A stretch of 64,000 nt of DNA. It comes from Pseudomonadota bacterium (GTDB taxonomy: Bacteria; Pseudomonadota; Alphaproteobacteria; Rhizobiales; Rhizobiaceae). Position numbers and translations under genes: made by a program. Shown one piece after another: positions 53,463-62,789 of this stretch (within the stretch, counting starts at the first letter, position 1; the number at the start of each line of letters is the position of its first letter). The notes beneath the pieces were generated by a model. It did not search any database. It was given only the letters and a program-made list of their open reading frames with translations, and was not told the origin of the DNA. The stretch lies in assembly GCA_023451735.1 (NCBI GenBank), contig JAEXYH010000096.1, forward strand, positions 62,001 to 126,000. The letters are read 5' to 3'.

Positions 53463-56400
53463 TTGTTCGATGAACTGTTCGGTCCCGAAGGTGCTCGCCG
53501 CGACGGTGCGGAAGTTCTTGCTGCGCTGAAAAAGGCTGCAAGTGAACGCATTCTCGTTATCGATGGCGCGATGGGTACCCAGATCCAAGGCCTGGGCTTC
53601 AACGAAGACCATTTTCGCGGCGAGCGCTTTATCGGCTGCGCCTGTCACCAGCAGGGCAATAACGACCTTCTGATTCTCACCCAGCCGCAGGCGATCGAGG
53701 ACATCCACTATCGTTACGCGATGGCCGGTGCCGATATTCTCGAAACCAACACGTTTTCCTCCACACGCATTGCGCAGGCGGACTACGAAATGGAAGGTGC
53801 GGTCTACGATCTCAACCGCGACGGCGCGCGGCTTGCCCGCCGCGCCGCGATCCGCGCCGAAAAGGAAGATGGTCGCCGCCGGTTTGTGGCCGGTGCCATC
53901 GGCCCGACCAACCGTACCGCCTCAATCTCGCCGGACGTCAATAATCCGGGCTACCGCGCCGTCTCCTTCGATGACCTGCGGATCGCCTATGGCGAACAGA
54001 TCGACGGCTTGATCGATGGCGGTGCAGACATCATCCTGATCGAGACCATCTTCGATACGCTGAACGCCAAGGCAGCGATCTTTGCCTGCGAAGAGCGGTT
54101 CGAGGCCAAGGGCGTGCATCTACCGGTGATGATTTCCGGCACGATCACCGACCTATCCGGCCGCACGCTGTCGGGCCAGACACCATCGGCCTTCTGGAAC
54201 TCGGTCAATCATTCCGCTCCGTTCACGATCGGCCTCAACTGCGCGCTCGGCGCCGACGCGATGAGGCCGCACCTGCAGGAGCTGTCGGCGGTTTCCGACA
54301 CGTTCATCTGCGCCTATCCGAATGCCGGTCTGCCCAACGAATTCGGCCAGTATGACGAGACGCCCGAAATGATGGCGGCTCAGGTCGAGGAATTTGCCCG
54401 CGAAGGTCTGGTCAATGTCGTCGGCGGTTGCTGCGGTTCGACGCCGGACCATATCCGGGCGCTGGCCGAAGTGGTTGCCAAATATCCGCCGCGGGCGCTT
54501 CCGGACCATGTGCCGTTCATGTCGCTGTCGGGTCTTGAACCCTTCGTGCTGACCAAGGACATTCCCTTCGTCAACGTCGGCGAGCGCACCAACGTCACCG
54601 GTTCGGCGAAATTCCGCAAGCTGATCACCAATGCCGATTACGCGGCAGCTCTCGCCGTCGCCCGCGACCAGGTGGAGAATGGCGCGCAGGTGATCGACAT
54701 CAACATGGACGAAGGCCTGATCGACAGCGAAAAGGCGATGGTCGAGTTTTTGAACCTGATCGCTGCCGAGCCGGATATCGCCCGCGTTCCCGTGATGATC
54801 GATAGCTCGAAGTTCGAGATCATCGAGGCGGGCCTCAAATGCGTGCAGGGCAAGGCGATCGTCAACTCGATCTCGCTGAAGGAAGGCGAGGAGAAGTTTC
54901 TGGCCCAGGCCAGGCTGGTACGCCATTACGGTGCGGCGGTGGTCGTCATGGCCTTCGACGAAACGGGGCAGGCGGACAGCTACGAGCGCAAGGTCGAGAT
55001 TTGCACCCGCGCCTACAAGATCCTGACCGAACAGGTCGGCTTTCCGCCGGAAGACATCATCTTCGACCCGAACGTGTTTGCCGTCGCAACCGGTATCGAA
55101 GAGCACAACAATTACGGCGTCGACTTCATCGAGGCGACGCGGACGATCCGCGAAAGAATGCCGCTCGTGCATGTTTCCGGCGGCGTCTCGAACCTGTCCT
55201 TCTCCTTCCGCGGCAACGAGCCGGTGCGCGAGGCGATGCACGCAGTGTTCCTCTACCACGCCATCCAGGCGGGTATGGACATGGGCATCGTCAATGCCGG
55301 TCAATTGGCCGTCTATGACAATATCGACCCGGAACTGCGCGAAGCATGTGAAGATGTGGTGCTGAACCGTCGTGCCGACGGCACCGAGCGTCTCTTGGAA
55401 GTGGCAGAGCGGTTCCGCGGTGGCCCGGGCCGGGAAGCCAAGGTTCAGGATCTCGCCTGGCGTGACAAGCCGGTTGAGGATCGGTTGTCGCATGCGCTGG
55501 TCAACGGCATTACCGACTATATCGAAGCCGATACCGAAGAGGCACGGCAGAAGGCCGAGCGTCCGCTGCATGTCATTGAAGGCCCGCTGATGGCAGGCAT
55601 GAATGTGGTCGGCGACCTGTTCGGCTCAGGAAAGATGTTCCTGCCGCAGGTAGTGAAATCCGCTCGCGTGATGAAGCAGGCCGTGGCTGTTCTTCTTCCT
55701 TATATGGAGGAAGAAAAGCGACTGAACGGTGGCGACGAGCGCAAGTCGGCCGGAAAAATCCTGATGGCGACCGTGAAGGGCGACGTACACGATATCGGCA
55801 AGAATATCGTCGGTGTCGTGCTCGCCTGCAACAATTACGAGATCATCGACCTCGGCGTGATGGTGCCGGCAACGAAGATTCTGGAAACGGCGATTGCGGA
55901 AAAGGTCGATATCATCGGCCTTTCCGGTCTGATCACGCCGTCGCTGGACGAGATGGTGCATGTGGCGGCTGAAATGGAACGGCAGGGGTTTGACGTTCCG
56001 CTGCTGATCGGCGGTGCGACGACCAGTCGTGTGCATACGGCGGTGAAAATCCATCCGCGCTATGAGCGTGGTCAGGCGGTTTACGTGACGGATGCGTCGC
56101 GTGCGGTCGGTGTCGTATCGTCGCTTCTTTCCGAGGATGCCAAGGCCGGTTATGTCGATGGTATCCGGGGCGAATATGCCAAGGTGTCGGCTGCCCATGC
56201 CCGGGCCGAAGCGGAAAAGCAGCGCCTGCCGATCGCGCGGGCGCGTGCCAATGCGGAAAAGGTCGATTGGGCTTCCTACGCGCCGGTCAAGCCACAGTTT
56301 ACCGGGACGAAGGTGTTCGAGACCTATGATCTTCAAGAACTGGCCCAGTATATCGACTGGACGCCGTTCTTCCAGACATGGGAGCTGAAGGGTCGTTATC

Positions 56401-57239
56401 CGGCTATCCTCGAAGACGAGAAGCAGGGTGAGGCAGCGCGCCAGCTCTGGAATGACGCGCAGGCGATGCTCGCAAAAATTATCGAGGAAAAGTGGTTCCG
56501 GCCACGGGCGGTGATCGGCTTCTGGCCGGCCAATGCCGTGGGCGACGATATCCGTCTGTTCACGGATGAGAAGCGTTCGGAAGAACTTGCGACCTTCTAC
56601 ACGCTGCGCCAGCAGCTTTCGAAGCGTGACGGCCGCCCGAATGTGGCGCTGTCGGATTTCGTCGCGCCGGTCGATAGCGCCAAGCCGGATTATGTCGGCG
56701 GTTTCGTCGTCACTGCGGGGATAGAGGAGGTGGCGATCGCTGAACGTTTCGAGCGGGCGAATGACGATTATTCGTCGATCCTGGTCAAGGCTTTGGCCGA
56801 CCGTTTTGCGGAAGCCTTTGCCGAGCGCATGCACCAGCTGGTCCGCAAGGAGTTCTGGGGCTATGCGGCGGATGAGACGTTTTCGAACGAAGACCTGATC
56901 CACGAAGAATATGCCGGTATCCGGCCCGCACCGGGTTATCCGGCCCAGCCGGATCATACTGAGAAGGCGACGCTGTTCAGCCTCCTCGACGCAACGAATG
57001 CGACCGGCGTCGAACTGACCGAGAGCTATGCCATGTGGCCTGGTTCGTCGGTCTCCGGCCTCTATATCGGACATCCGCAGAGCTATTATTTCGGCGTCGC
57101 CAAGGTCGAGCGCGATCAGGTCGAGGACTACGCCTCGCGCAAGGGAATGACTGTCGAGGAGATCGAACGCTGGCTTGGGCCGGTATTGAACTATGTGCCG
57201 GGTGGTGTCGCCGCTGATAAGGTGGACGACGCGGCGTAA
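53463..57239 (+). CDS. metH: Cobalamin-dependent methionine synthase
   Basis: 1258 residues, complete. Transfers methyl from methyl-tetrahydrofolate to homocysteine via cobalamin. Homocysteine domain with zinc ligands C260 (GLNCALG), C323 and C324 (GGCCGS); pterin-binding domain from NVGERTNVTGSAKFRKL; B12 domain with cobalt-ligand H776 in DVHDIGKNIV and downstream IGLSGLITPSLDEM and GGATTSRVHTA; C-terminal reactivation domain with SAM-binding IRPAPGYPAQPDHTEK. Start taken as TTG 53463 (MFDELFGPEGARRDG) because AGGAG (53450-53454) lies 8 nt upstream; the in-frame GTG at 53454 lies within that site. A strong terminator follows. Confidence 0.97.
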   Translation: MFDELFGPEGARRDGAEVLAALKKAASERILVIDGAMGTQIQGLGFNEDHFRGERFIGCACHQQGNNDLLILTQPQAIEDIHYRYAMAGADILETNTFSSTRIAQADYEMEGAVYDLNRDGARLARRAAIRAEKEDGRRRFVAGAIGPTNRTASISPDVNNPGYRAVSFDDLRIAYGEQIDGLIDGGADIILIETIFDTLNAKAAIFACEERFEAKGVHLPVMISGTITDLSGRTLSGQTPSAFWNSVNHSAPFTIGLNCALGADAMRPHLQELSAVSDTFICAYPNAGLPNEFGQYDETPEMMAAQVEEFAREGLVNVVGGCCGSTPDHIRALAEVVAKYPPRALPDHVPFMSLSGLEPFVLTKDIPFVNVGERTNVTGSAKFRKLITNADYAAALAVARDQVENGAQVIDINMDEGLIDSEKAMVEFLNLIAAEPDIARVPVMIDSSKFEIIEAGLKCVQGKAIVNSISLKEGEEKFLAQARLVRHYGAAVVVMAFDETGQADSYERKVEICTRAYKILTEQVGFPPEDIIFDPNVFAVATGIEEHNNYGVDFIEATRTIRERMPLVHVSGGVSNLSFSFRGNEPVREAMHAVFLYHAIQAGMDMGIVNAGQLAVYDNIDPELREACEDVVLNRRADGTERLLEVAERFRGGPGREAKVQDLAWRDKPVEDRLSHALVNGITDYIEADTEEARQKAERPLHVIEGPLMAGMNVVGDLFGSGKMFLPQVVKSARVMKQAVAVLLPYMEEEKRLNGGDERKSAGKILMATVKGDVHDIGKNIVGVVLACNNYEIIDLGVMVPATKILETAIAEKVDIIGLSGLITPSLDEMVHVAAEMERQGFDVPLLIGGATTSRVHTAVKIHPRYERGQAVYVTDASRAVGVVSSLLSEDAKAGYVDGIRGEYAKVSAAHARAEAEKQRLPIARARANAEKVDWASYAPVKPQFTGTKVFETYDLQELAQYIDWTPFFQTWELKGRYPAILEDEKQGEAARQLWNDAQAMLAKIIEEKWFRPRAVIGFWPANAVGDDIRLFTDEKRSEELATFYTLRQQLSKRDGRPNVALSDFVAPVDSAKPDYVGGFVVTAGIEEVAIAERFERANDDYSSILVKALADRFAEAFAERMHQLVRKEFWGYAADETFSNEDLIHEEYAGIRPAPGYPAQPDHTEKATLFSLLDATNATGVELTESYAMWPGSSVSGLYIGHPQSYYFGVAKVERDQVEDYASRKGMTVEEIERWLGPVLNYVPGGVAADKVDDAA

Positions 57240-57262
57240 AACGTCGTGCTTTATCCGTTGAA

Positions 57263-57300
57263 GAAAGGCCGGAGAGCATCCCTCTCCGGCCTTTCTTTTC
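57263..57300. terminator. Bidirectional terminator after metH
   Basis: 14-bp perfect stem GAAAGGCCGGAGAG (57263-57276) with CTCTCCGGCCTTTC (57282-57295), then TTTTC. An A-rich left flank lets it serve the convergent MFS gene as well. Confidence 0.92.
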
Positions 57301-57350
57301 ACCATGAGGAAATCCTCTTCCTCATTCTCTCGCTTTTCACAGGAGTGCGA

Positions 57351-58703
57351 TCAGGCCTTCTGAGCCAATCTTGCCGTCAATTCCTCGATGCCGGTATCCG
57401 ATTGCACTGTCTCGCCGCGGAACGAGAGATAGATGCCGACGCCTGTCGTGAGCGCCGCGATGAAGAGCAGGTACCAGGCGTGGGCCATTGGGTTGATGGC
57501 GAGTGCCGAGGTCACCGCGATCGGGGTCAGGCCGCCGAAGATGGCGTAGGAGACGTTGTAGGAGAAGGACAGGCCGGTGAAGCGGACGCGAGCGGGGAAG
57601 GCGCGCACCATCACGTAAGGCACTGCGCCGACGAGACCGACGGCAAGGCCCATGGTCGCATAGAGGGCGAACATCAGGGTGATCGACGTGCCGGCGAAGC
57701 TGTAGAACGCCCAGGTGGCTGCACCGAAGACGACACCGGCGACGGTGAAGAAACGGCCCGAACCGACACGGTCGACGATGCTGCCTGCCGCCGAGGTGGC
57801 GAAGATCAGGAACAGCGTGCCGAAGCTGGTTGCGGCAAGTGACTGCTGTGCGGTGTAACCGTAGATCTTCTGTAGAAGGGTTGCGGTCATCAGTGTGGTG
57901 ACGACGATTGCGGCCGACAGGATCCAGGTGAGCAGCATGGAGATAACGACGCCGCGCAGGTGGTCGCGCAGGACGGTCTTGAGCGGCAGTTCCGGGGCGA
58001 GCGCGCGGCTGGCCTTCATCTCGGCGAAGATCGGGGTTTCCTGTAGCCAGCGCCGCATCCAGACCGAGAGAAGACCAAAGATGCCGCCGATGAAGAAGGG
58101 GATGCGCCATGCCCCGTCGGCAATCGCTTCCGGCGTGAAGACGGTGTTGATGACGGTCGCGATCGACGAGCCGAGCAGGATGCCGAGCGACAGGCCGGAG
58201 GTGAGGAAGCCGCAGGCAAAACCGACGCGACGGAAAGGCACGTGTTCGGCGACAAATGTCCAGGCGCCCGGCACTTCACCGCCGATGGCCGCCCCCTGCA
58301 GGATGCGCATGGCGACCAGCAGGATGGGCGCGAATACGCCGATCGTGGCATAAGTCGGCATGATCGCCATGCCGAGCGTCGACAGCGACATCAAGAGGAT
58401 CGAGAAAGCAAACACTTTCTTGCGGCCGAACATGTCGCCGAAATGGGCGAGCACGATGCCGCCGAGCGGGCGGATGAGATAACCGGCTGCAAAGATGCCG
58501 AAGGTCTGGATCAGCACCAGCCATTCCGGCATGTCCGGCGGGAAGAAGAGTTTTCCGATCACCGTCGCGAAGAAGACGAAGATGATGAAGTCATAAAATT
58601 CCAGTGCGCCGCCGAGGGCGGCAAGGCCGAGGGTTTTGAAATCCTGGGAGGTCAGGCGGCGCGGGGCGGCTCCGGAAGGGGCCGATGAGGTAATCGAAGA
58701 CAT
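57351..58703 (-). CDS. MHS-type MFS transporter (metabolite:H+ symporter)
   Basis: 450 residues, 12 membrane segments. MHS hallmarks: GALEFYDFIIFVFFATVIGKLFFP in helix 1, RPLGGIVLAHFGDMFGRKKVFAFSI (motif A), LQGAAIGGEVPGAWTFVAEHVP. Related to citrate, alpha-ketoglutarate, proline/betaine and shikimate symporters; cargo not deducible. Start at MSSITSSAPS (58703), without a good ribosome binding site. Its leader can form a hairpin (GGGTGG...CCACCC, about 58719-58756). Confidence 0.88.
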   Translation of the reverse strand: MSSITSSAPSGAAPRRLTSQDFKTLGLAALGGALEFYDFIIFVFFATVIGKLFFPPDMPEWLVLIQTFGIFAAGYLIRPLGGIVLAHFGDMFGRKKVFAFSILLMSLSTLGMAIMPTYATIGVFAPILLVAMRILQGAAIGGEVPGAWTFVAEHVPFRRVGFACGFLTSGLSLGILLGSSIATVINTVFTPEAIADGAWRIPFFIGGIFGLLSVWMRRWLQETPIFAEMKASRALAPELPLKTVLRDHLRGVVISMLLTWILSAAIVVTTLMTATLLQKIYGYTAQQSLAATSFGTLFLIFATSAAGSIVDRVGSGRFFTVAGVVFGAATWAFYSFAGTSITLMFALYATMGLAVGLVGAVPYVMVRAFPARVRFTGLSFSYNVSYAIFGGLTPIAVTSALAINPMAHAWYLLFIAALTTGVGIYLSFRGETVQSDTGIEELTARLAQKA

Positions 58704-58870
58704 TGTACTCAACTGAATGTACGGGGTGGCCTCCCGCTCAGGGAGATAGCCCACCCGGAATGCGGCATAGGGGGCCGCATATCAAGGTTTAAAGCCCAAT
58801 TTCCCGGTCAATCCACCGGCATGGCGATGCAGTTCGGCAACAGGCCGGGCTCGTCGACACGGTGCGTGGA

Positions 58871-59932
58871 TCAGTCCCTGATCAACAGCAGGTCGCTTGC
58901 GGCAAAACGCAGGGTGACCGTCTCGCCGGGGTGCGGCAGGACCTTGTCGGGGGCATTGAACATGTCGAAGGAAATCTGGTTGCCGCCGACCTCGAATTTC
59001 GTACGCACGACCGAACCGAGGAAGTGGGAGGAAACGACGGTGCCGGTCAGTGCCGTGTCTCCCTTGACGCTTTCCGACAGGGAGCCAGCTTCCGGGCGAA
59101 GCGCGATGGAGACCTTGTCGCCGGCCTTCAACGCGCCGATGGATTCGCGCAGGGGGATGGTGTTGTCGCCGATGCGGATCGTATTGGCGGCAGGGTCTGC
59201 GACCAGGGCATCGATGATGTTGAGAGTGCCCACAAAGGAGGCGACGAAGCGGGTAGAAGGGCGATTGTAGATATCCGACGGCGTACCGATCTGGTCGGCG
59301 CGGCCGGCATTCATGACGACGATGCGGTCGGAAATCGACAGCGCCTCTTCCTGGTCATGGGTGACAAAGACGGTGGTGATGCCGAGCTGGCGCTGGATCT
59401 GTCGGATTTCTTCACGCAGCGACACGCGGATCTTTGCATCGAGCGCGGAGAGCGGTTCGTCGAGCAGCAAAACCTGTGGCTTGGGAGCAAGGGCGCGGGC
59501 AAGGGCGACGCGCTGCTGCTGGCCGCCGGACATCTGGTAGGGATAGCGATCGGCTAGGTGTTCGAGGTGGATGAGTTTCAGCATCTCCTTCACTCGCGTC
59601 TCGATCTCGGCCTTGGGCATGCCCGCCACCTTGAGGCCGAAGGCAACGTTGTCGAAGACATTCATGTTGGGGAAGAGCGCGTAGGCCTGGAACACCATGC
59701 CGATATTGCGCTGGCTGGTCTTCAGGCCTGACTGGTTTTTGCCGTTGATGGTGATCGTGCCGTCACTCGGCGTCTCAAAACCGGCGATCATTCTCAGGAT
59801 CGTCGTCTTGCCGCAGCCGGACGGGCCGAGGAAGGAAATGAACTCGCCCTTCTCGATCGCCATGTTGAAATCCTTGACGACTTGCGTCTGGCCAAAACTC
59901 TTCTTGAGGCTGTCGAGGACGAGGAAGGACAT
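58871..59932 (-). CDS. ABC importer ATP-binding subunit (PotA/FbpC-like)
   Basis: 353 residues. Walker A GPSGCGKTT, Q-loop VFQAYALFP, signature MSGGQQQRVALARAL, Walker B VLLLDEPLSALD, switch His in FVTHDQEEAL, and a C-terminal TOBE regulatory domain (VSIALRPEAG ... TVVSSHFLGSVVRTKFEV). Typical of the spermidine/putrescine, 2-aminoethylphosphonate and ferric-type importers. Last of four genes (binding protein, two permeases, ATPase). Confidence 0.93.
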   Translation of the reverse strand: MSFLVLDSLKKSFGQTQVVKDFNMAIEKGEFISFLGPSGCGKTTILRMIAGFETPSDGTITINGKNQSGLKTSQRNIGMVFQAYALFPNMNVFDNVAFGLKVAGMPKAEIETRVKEMLKLIHLEHLADRYPYQMSGGQQQRVALARALAPKPQVLLLDEPLSALDAKIRVSLREEIRQIQRQLGITTVFVTHDQEEALSISDRIVVMNAGRADQIGTPSDIYNRPSTRFVASFVGTLNIIDALVADPAANTIRIGDNTIPLRESIGALKAGDKVSIALRPEAGSLSESVKGDTALTGTVVSSHFLGSVVRTKFEVGGNQISFDMFNAPDKVLPHPGETVTLRFAASDLLLIRD

Positions 59933-59944
59933 GGGCGGAATTCC

Positions 59945-60736
59945 TTAGGCGCTGCGGGCAGGCGCCATCTTGCTGAGACGGGAAACGAGCTGGATGAGGC
60001 CCATGGAAAGCCAGGTCATGGCAAAGGCGATGACGGCGAGTGCGGACGGCTCATAGGCCTTGTTGGCGCCGACGAGCTGAAGATAAGGACCGAAAGCCGG
60101 GCGATTGAGAAGTGCTGCCATGGTGAATTCGCCCATGACAATGGCAAAGGTGATGAAGGCGCCGGAGAGGACACCCGACATGACATTCGGGAAAATGCAG
60201 CGGAACAGGATGGTCGGCCACTTCGCGCCCAGGATCTCGGCAGCCTCGGTGAGCGTGCGAACGTCGATCGTGCGCATCGCGGTGTCGACCGAACGGTACA
60301 TGTAGGGCAGCGACAGCGTGATGTAGGACATGACCAGCAGCACGTTGGTGCCGAAGGTCGAGCCGGTGAACGGGATATAGGACGAGGAATTGTAGAGGCG
60401 CAGGTAGCCGAAGACGATGACGATCGCCGGGATCACGAGCGGCATGAGGGTGACGAACTCGACGACCGGTCGCATCTGCGGCAGGCGCAGTCGCACCCAA
60501 TAGGCGGTGGGCACGACGAGCAGCATACCGAAGGCGATGGTGAACAGCGCCATCAGGATCGAAAAGCCGAATGTCTGCTGGAACTGAATATCGGAAAACA
60601 CCGAATCGTAGGCATCGAAAGAGTATTCACCGCGGCGCATGCGCAGCGAGAATTCGAACGTGCCGAGCAGCGGCACGAAGAAATAAATATGGCCGACGGC
60701 AATGGCGAGCCAGGCGAAGAATTTGGTCATCTTCAT
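59945..60736 (-). CDS. ABC importer permease 2 (PotC-like)
   Basis: 263 residues, six helices. The EAA loop is EAAEILGAKWPTILFRCIFPNVMSG. FFAWLAIAVGHIYFFVPLLGTFEFSLR starts the protein. PotC-type inner-membrane subunit, pairs with the upstream permease. 10-nt gap from permease 1 and 12-nt gap to the ATPase gene support one transcript. Confidence 0.92.
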   Translation of the reverse strand: MKMTKFFAWLAIAVGHIYFFVPLLGTFEFSLRMRRGEYSFDAYDSVFSDIQFQQTFGFSILMALFTIAFGMLLVVPTAYWVRLRLPQMRPVVEFVTLMPLVIPAIVIVFGYLRLYNSSSYIPFTGSTFGTNVLLVMSYITLSLPYMYRSVDTAMRTIDVRTLTEAAEILGAKWPTILFRCIFPNVMSGVLSGAFITFAIVMGEFTMAALLNRPAFGPYLQLVGANKAYEPSALAVIAFAMTWLSMGLIQLVSRLSKMAPARSA

Positions 60737-60746
60737 CTCGCCGCCC

Positions 60747-61622
60747 TCACTTCTGCCAGCGTTCGGCGCGCATGCGCAGCCAGATGTAGAGAATGTTGGA
60801 GAGGCCGGTGATGACGATCATGCCGAGCGCCAGGGCATAACCGAGATTAGGGTTATGCAGCACGTCGCCTCGGATCTGCGCATAGAGCAGGATCGGCACG
60901 ATGTTGAGCGAGGAGCCGGTCAGCGCGTAAGCCGTGGCGATTGCGCCGAAGGCGTTGGCGAAGAGCAGCAGGCTGGTACCGAGAAGGCTTGGCCAGAGGA
61001 TAGGGAAAGCGACCATGCGCCAGTATTGCCAGGTCGATGCGCCGAGGATCTCGGAAGCTTCACGCCACTCCTTCTTCAGTCCGTCCAGCGCCGGGGTGAG
61101 GATCAATACCATCAGCGGTATCTGGAAGAACATGTAGGTGACGGTCAGGCCGACGAAGGACAGAAGGTTGAAGCCGGTCGAATAGAGATTGAAGCCGAAC
61201 CAGTCGCGCATGAAGACCGTCACGAGGCCGGTGCGTCCGAGCGTGGCGATGAAGGCGAAGGCGAGCGGCACGCCGGCGAAATTCGAGGCGACGCCGGAGA
61301 ATGTCAGCAGGCCGGAGCGGATCCACGACGGCAGGCCGCCGAGCACGATCGCCCAGGCGAGAAAAAAGCCGATCAGCGCGCCGCCGAGGGAGGAGGCAAA
61401 GGAGACCTTGATGGAAATCCAGTAGGCCGACATGATCGTCGGAGTGAACAGGTCGGCGATATTCTTGAAGGTCAGTTGGCCATCCGGCGTGAAGAAGGCG
61501 CCCATGACGAGATAAAGCGTCGGGACAACCAGGAACATCAAAGCGAAGATCATGAACGGCGCGATGCCGAGCCAATCGATGACGGTACGTCGGTCGATGA
61601 AGGACGAGGATGCCGTTGCCAT
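60747..61622 (-). CDS. ABC importer permease 1 (PotB-like)
   Basis: 291 residues, six helices. EAA loop EASEILGASTWQYWRMVAFPILWPSLLG. Helix 1 WLGIAPFMIFALMFLVVPTLYLVMGAFF. The start MATASSSF has no clear ribosome binding site. Between it and the binding-protein gene lies an 11-bp hairpin at 61652-61677. Confidence 0.92.
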   Translation of the reverse strand: MATASSSFIDRRTVIDWLGIAPFMIFALMFLVVPTLYLVMGAFFTPDGQLTFKNIADLFTPTIMSAYWISIKVSFASSLGGALIGFFLAWAIVLGGLPSWIRSGLLTFSGVASNFAGVPLAFAFIATLGRTGLVTVFMRDWFGFNLYSTGFNLLSFVGLTVTYMFFQIPLMVLILTPALDGLKKEWREASEILGASTWQYWRMVAFPILWPSLLGTSLLLFANAFGAIATAYALTGSSLNIVPILLYAQIRGDVLHNPNLGYALALGMIVITGLSNILYIWLRMRAERWQK

Positions 61623-61651
61623 GAAAAAGCGCTTCTGTGGGAGAAGAAGGA

Positions 61652-61677
61652 GGCCTCCCCGCCGAAGCGGGGAGGCC
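61652..61677. other. Strong hairpin between ABC binding-protein and permease genes
   Basis: GGCCTCCCCGC-cgaa-GCGGGGAGGCC, an 11-bp perfect stem with a CGAA tetraloop and no long U-run on the minus strand. It sits 8 nt after the binding-protein stop and 29 nt before the permease start, a place where hairpins protect the upstream mRNA or cause partial termination. Confidence 0.75.
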
Positions 61678-61685
61678 CTAATGTA

Positions 61686-62789
61686 TTACTGAACGTTGGC
61701 GCCGACGACGCTATCCCACTTGGTGGTGATAGCGGTCTTGCCCTTGTCCTGCTCGTCGAGCGTCGGGAACTTTGCCTTTTCATAGGCTGCCGCCGGCGGC
61801 AGGGCGTCGAGCATTTCCTTCGGGATCTTGTTGTTCTTGGCAAGATCGTTGAAGCGGATCGGATGGCAATAGCCCTTAAGGTAACCGAGCTGGCCTTCGT
61901 CGGAATAGATGTATTCCATCCACAGCTTGGCAGCGTTCGGGTGCGGGGCGAAGGCGGAGATCGCCTGGACGTAAACGCCGGCGACGACGCCCGTTTCCGG
62001 TACGACGACTTCGAGCGGCGGGTTGCCCTTCAAGGTGTCGCGCCAGGACAGTCCGTTATAATCCCAGGCGACGACGATCGGGGTCGAACCCTGAGCGAGC
62101 GAGGCGGACTTGCCGATGACGGGTACGAAGTTGCCGGCCTTGTTGATTTCCGAGAAGAGAGCCAGACCGGCTTCGCCAGCCTTGGTCGGGTCGGTTTCAC
62201 CGCCAGCGAGGCCTGCGGCGTAAACGGCCTGAACAGCCTGGTTGGAGCCGCGCGGATCACCGGCGAGAGCAACCGAATTGGCGTAGTCCGACTTCGTCAG
62301 GTCCTTCCAATCCTTCGGCAGTTCCTTGACGATGTCGGTGTTCACGACGAAGGAAAGAACACCATAATAGTCACCGTACCAGTGTCCTTCGGAATCCTTG
62401 GCGTCGTCCGGGATCGAATCCCAGGTGGAGACCTTGTAGGGCTGGATCAGGCCTTCAGCCTTGGAGGACGGGCCGAAAGAGAGGCCGACGTCAATGACGT
62501 CAGGCGCCTGCGGGCCGGTATTGCCCTTGTTGGCCTTGATGGCTTCGATTTCGTCGCCCGAGCTTGCGTCCGGGTTCAGTTCGTTGACTTCGATACCGTA
62601 TTTGGCCTTGAAGCCGGCAATGATGTCGCCGTAACCGCACCAGCTGTGGGGCAGGGCGATGGTCGTCAGCGAGCCTTCCTTCTTGGCAGCTGCGATCAGT
62701 TCAGCGCTCGGCTCGGCGAAAGCGAAGCTTGTGGATGCAACGACTGCGGCAGTCGTCAGCGAAAGCAGGCGATGAGCGTTCTTGAGCAC
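61686..62789 (-). CDS. ABC importer periplasmic binding protein (PotD/Fbp-like family)
   Basis: 367 residues from a GTG start, with AGGAGG about 8 nt upstream on the minus strand. Signal peptide ..LLSLTTAAVVASTSFAFA-EPS. Family 1/8-like extracellular solute-binding protein: ELIAAAKKEGSLTTIALPHSW, VIDVGLSFGPSSKAEGLIQPY, HWYGDYYGVLSFVVNTD, SNQAVQAVYAAGL, TPIVVAWDYNGLS. Closest families bind polyamines, thiamine, aminoethylphosphonate or iron; the ligand cannot be decided. An ethanolamine-type permease gene is divergent to it, so an amine-type ligand is possible. Confidence 0.9.
   Translation of the reverse strand: MLKNAHRLLSLTTAAVVASTSFAFAEPSAELIAAAKKEGSLTTIALPHSWCGYGDIIAGFKAKYGIEVNELNPDASSGDEIEAIKANKGNTGPQAPDVIDVGLSFGPSSKAEGLIQPYKVSTWDSIPDDAKDSEGHWYGDYYGVLSFVVNTDIVKELPKDWKDLTKSDYANSVALAGDPRGSNQAVQAVYAAGLAGGETDPTKAGEAGLALFSEINKAGNFVPVIGKSASLAQGSTPIVVAWDYNGLSWRDTLKGNPPLEVVVPETGVVAGVYVQAISAFAPHPNAAKLWMEYIYSDEGQLGYLKGYCHPIRFNDLAKNNKIPKEMLDALPPAAAYEKAKFPTLDEQDKGKTAITTKWDSVVGANVQ

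Noticed and set aside
55626..57305. 559-codon minus-strand frame opposite metH
   Set aside because: Antisense shadow of metH; runs through the metH terminator.
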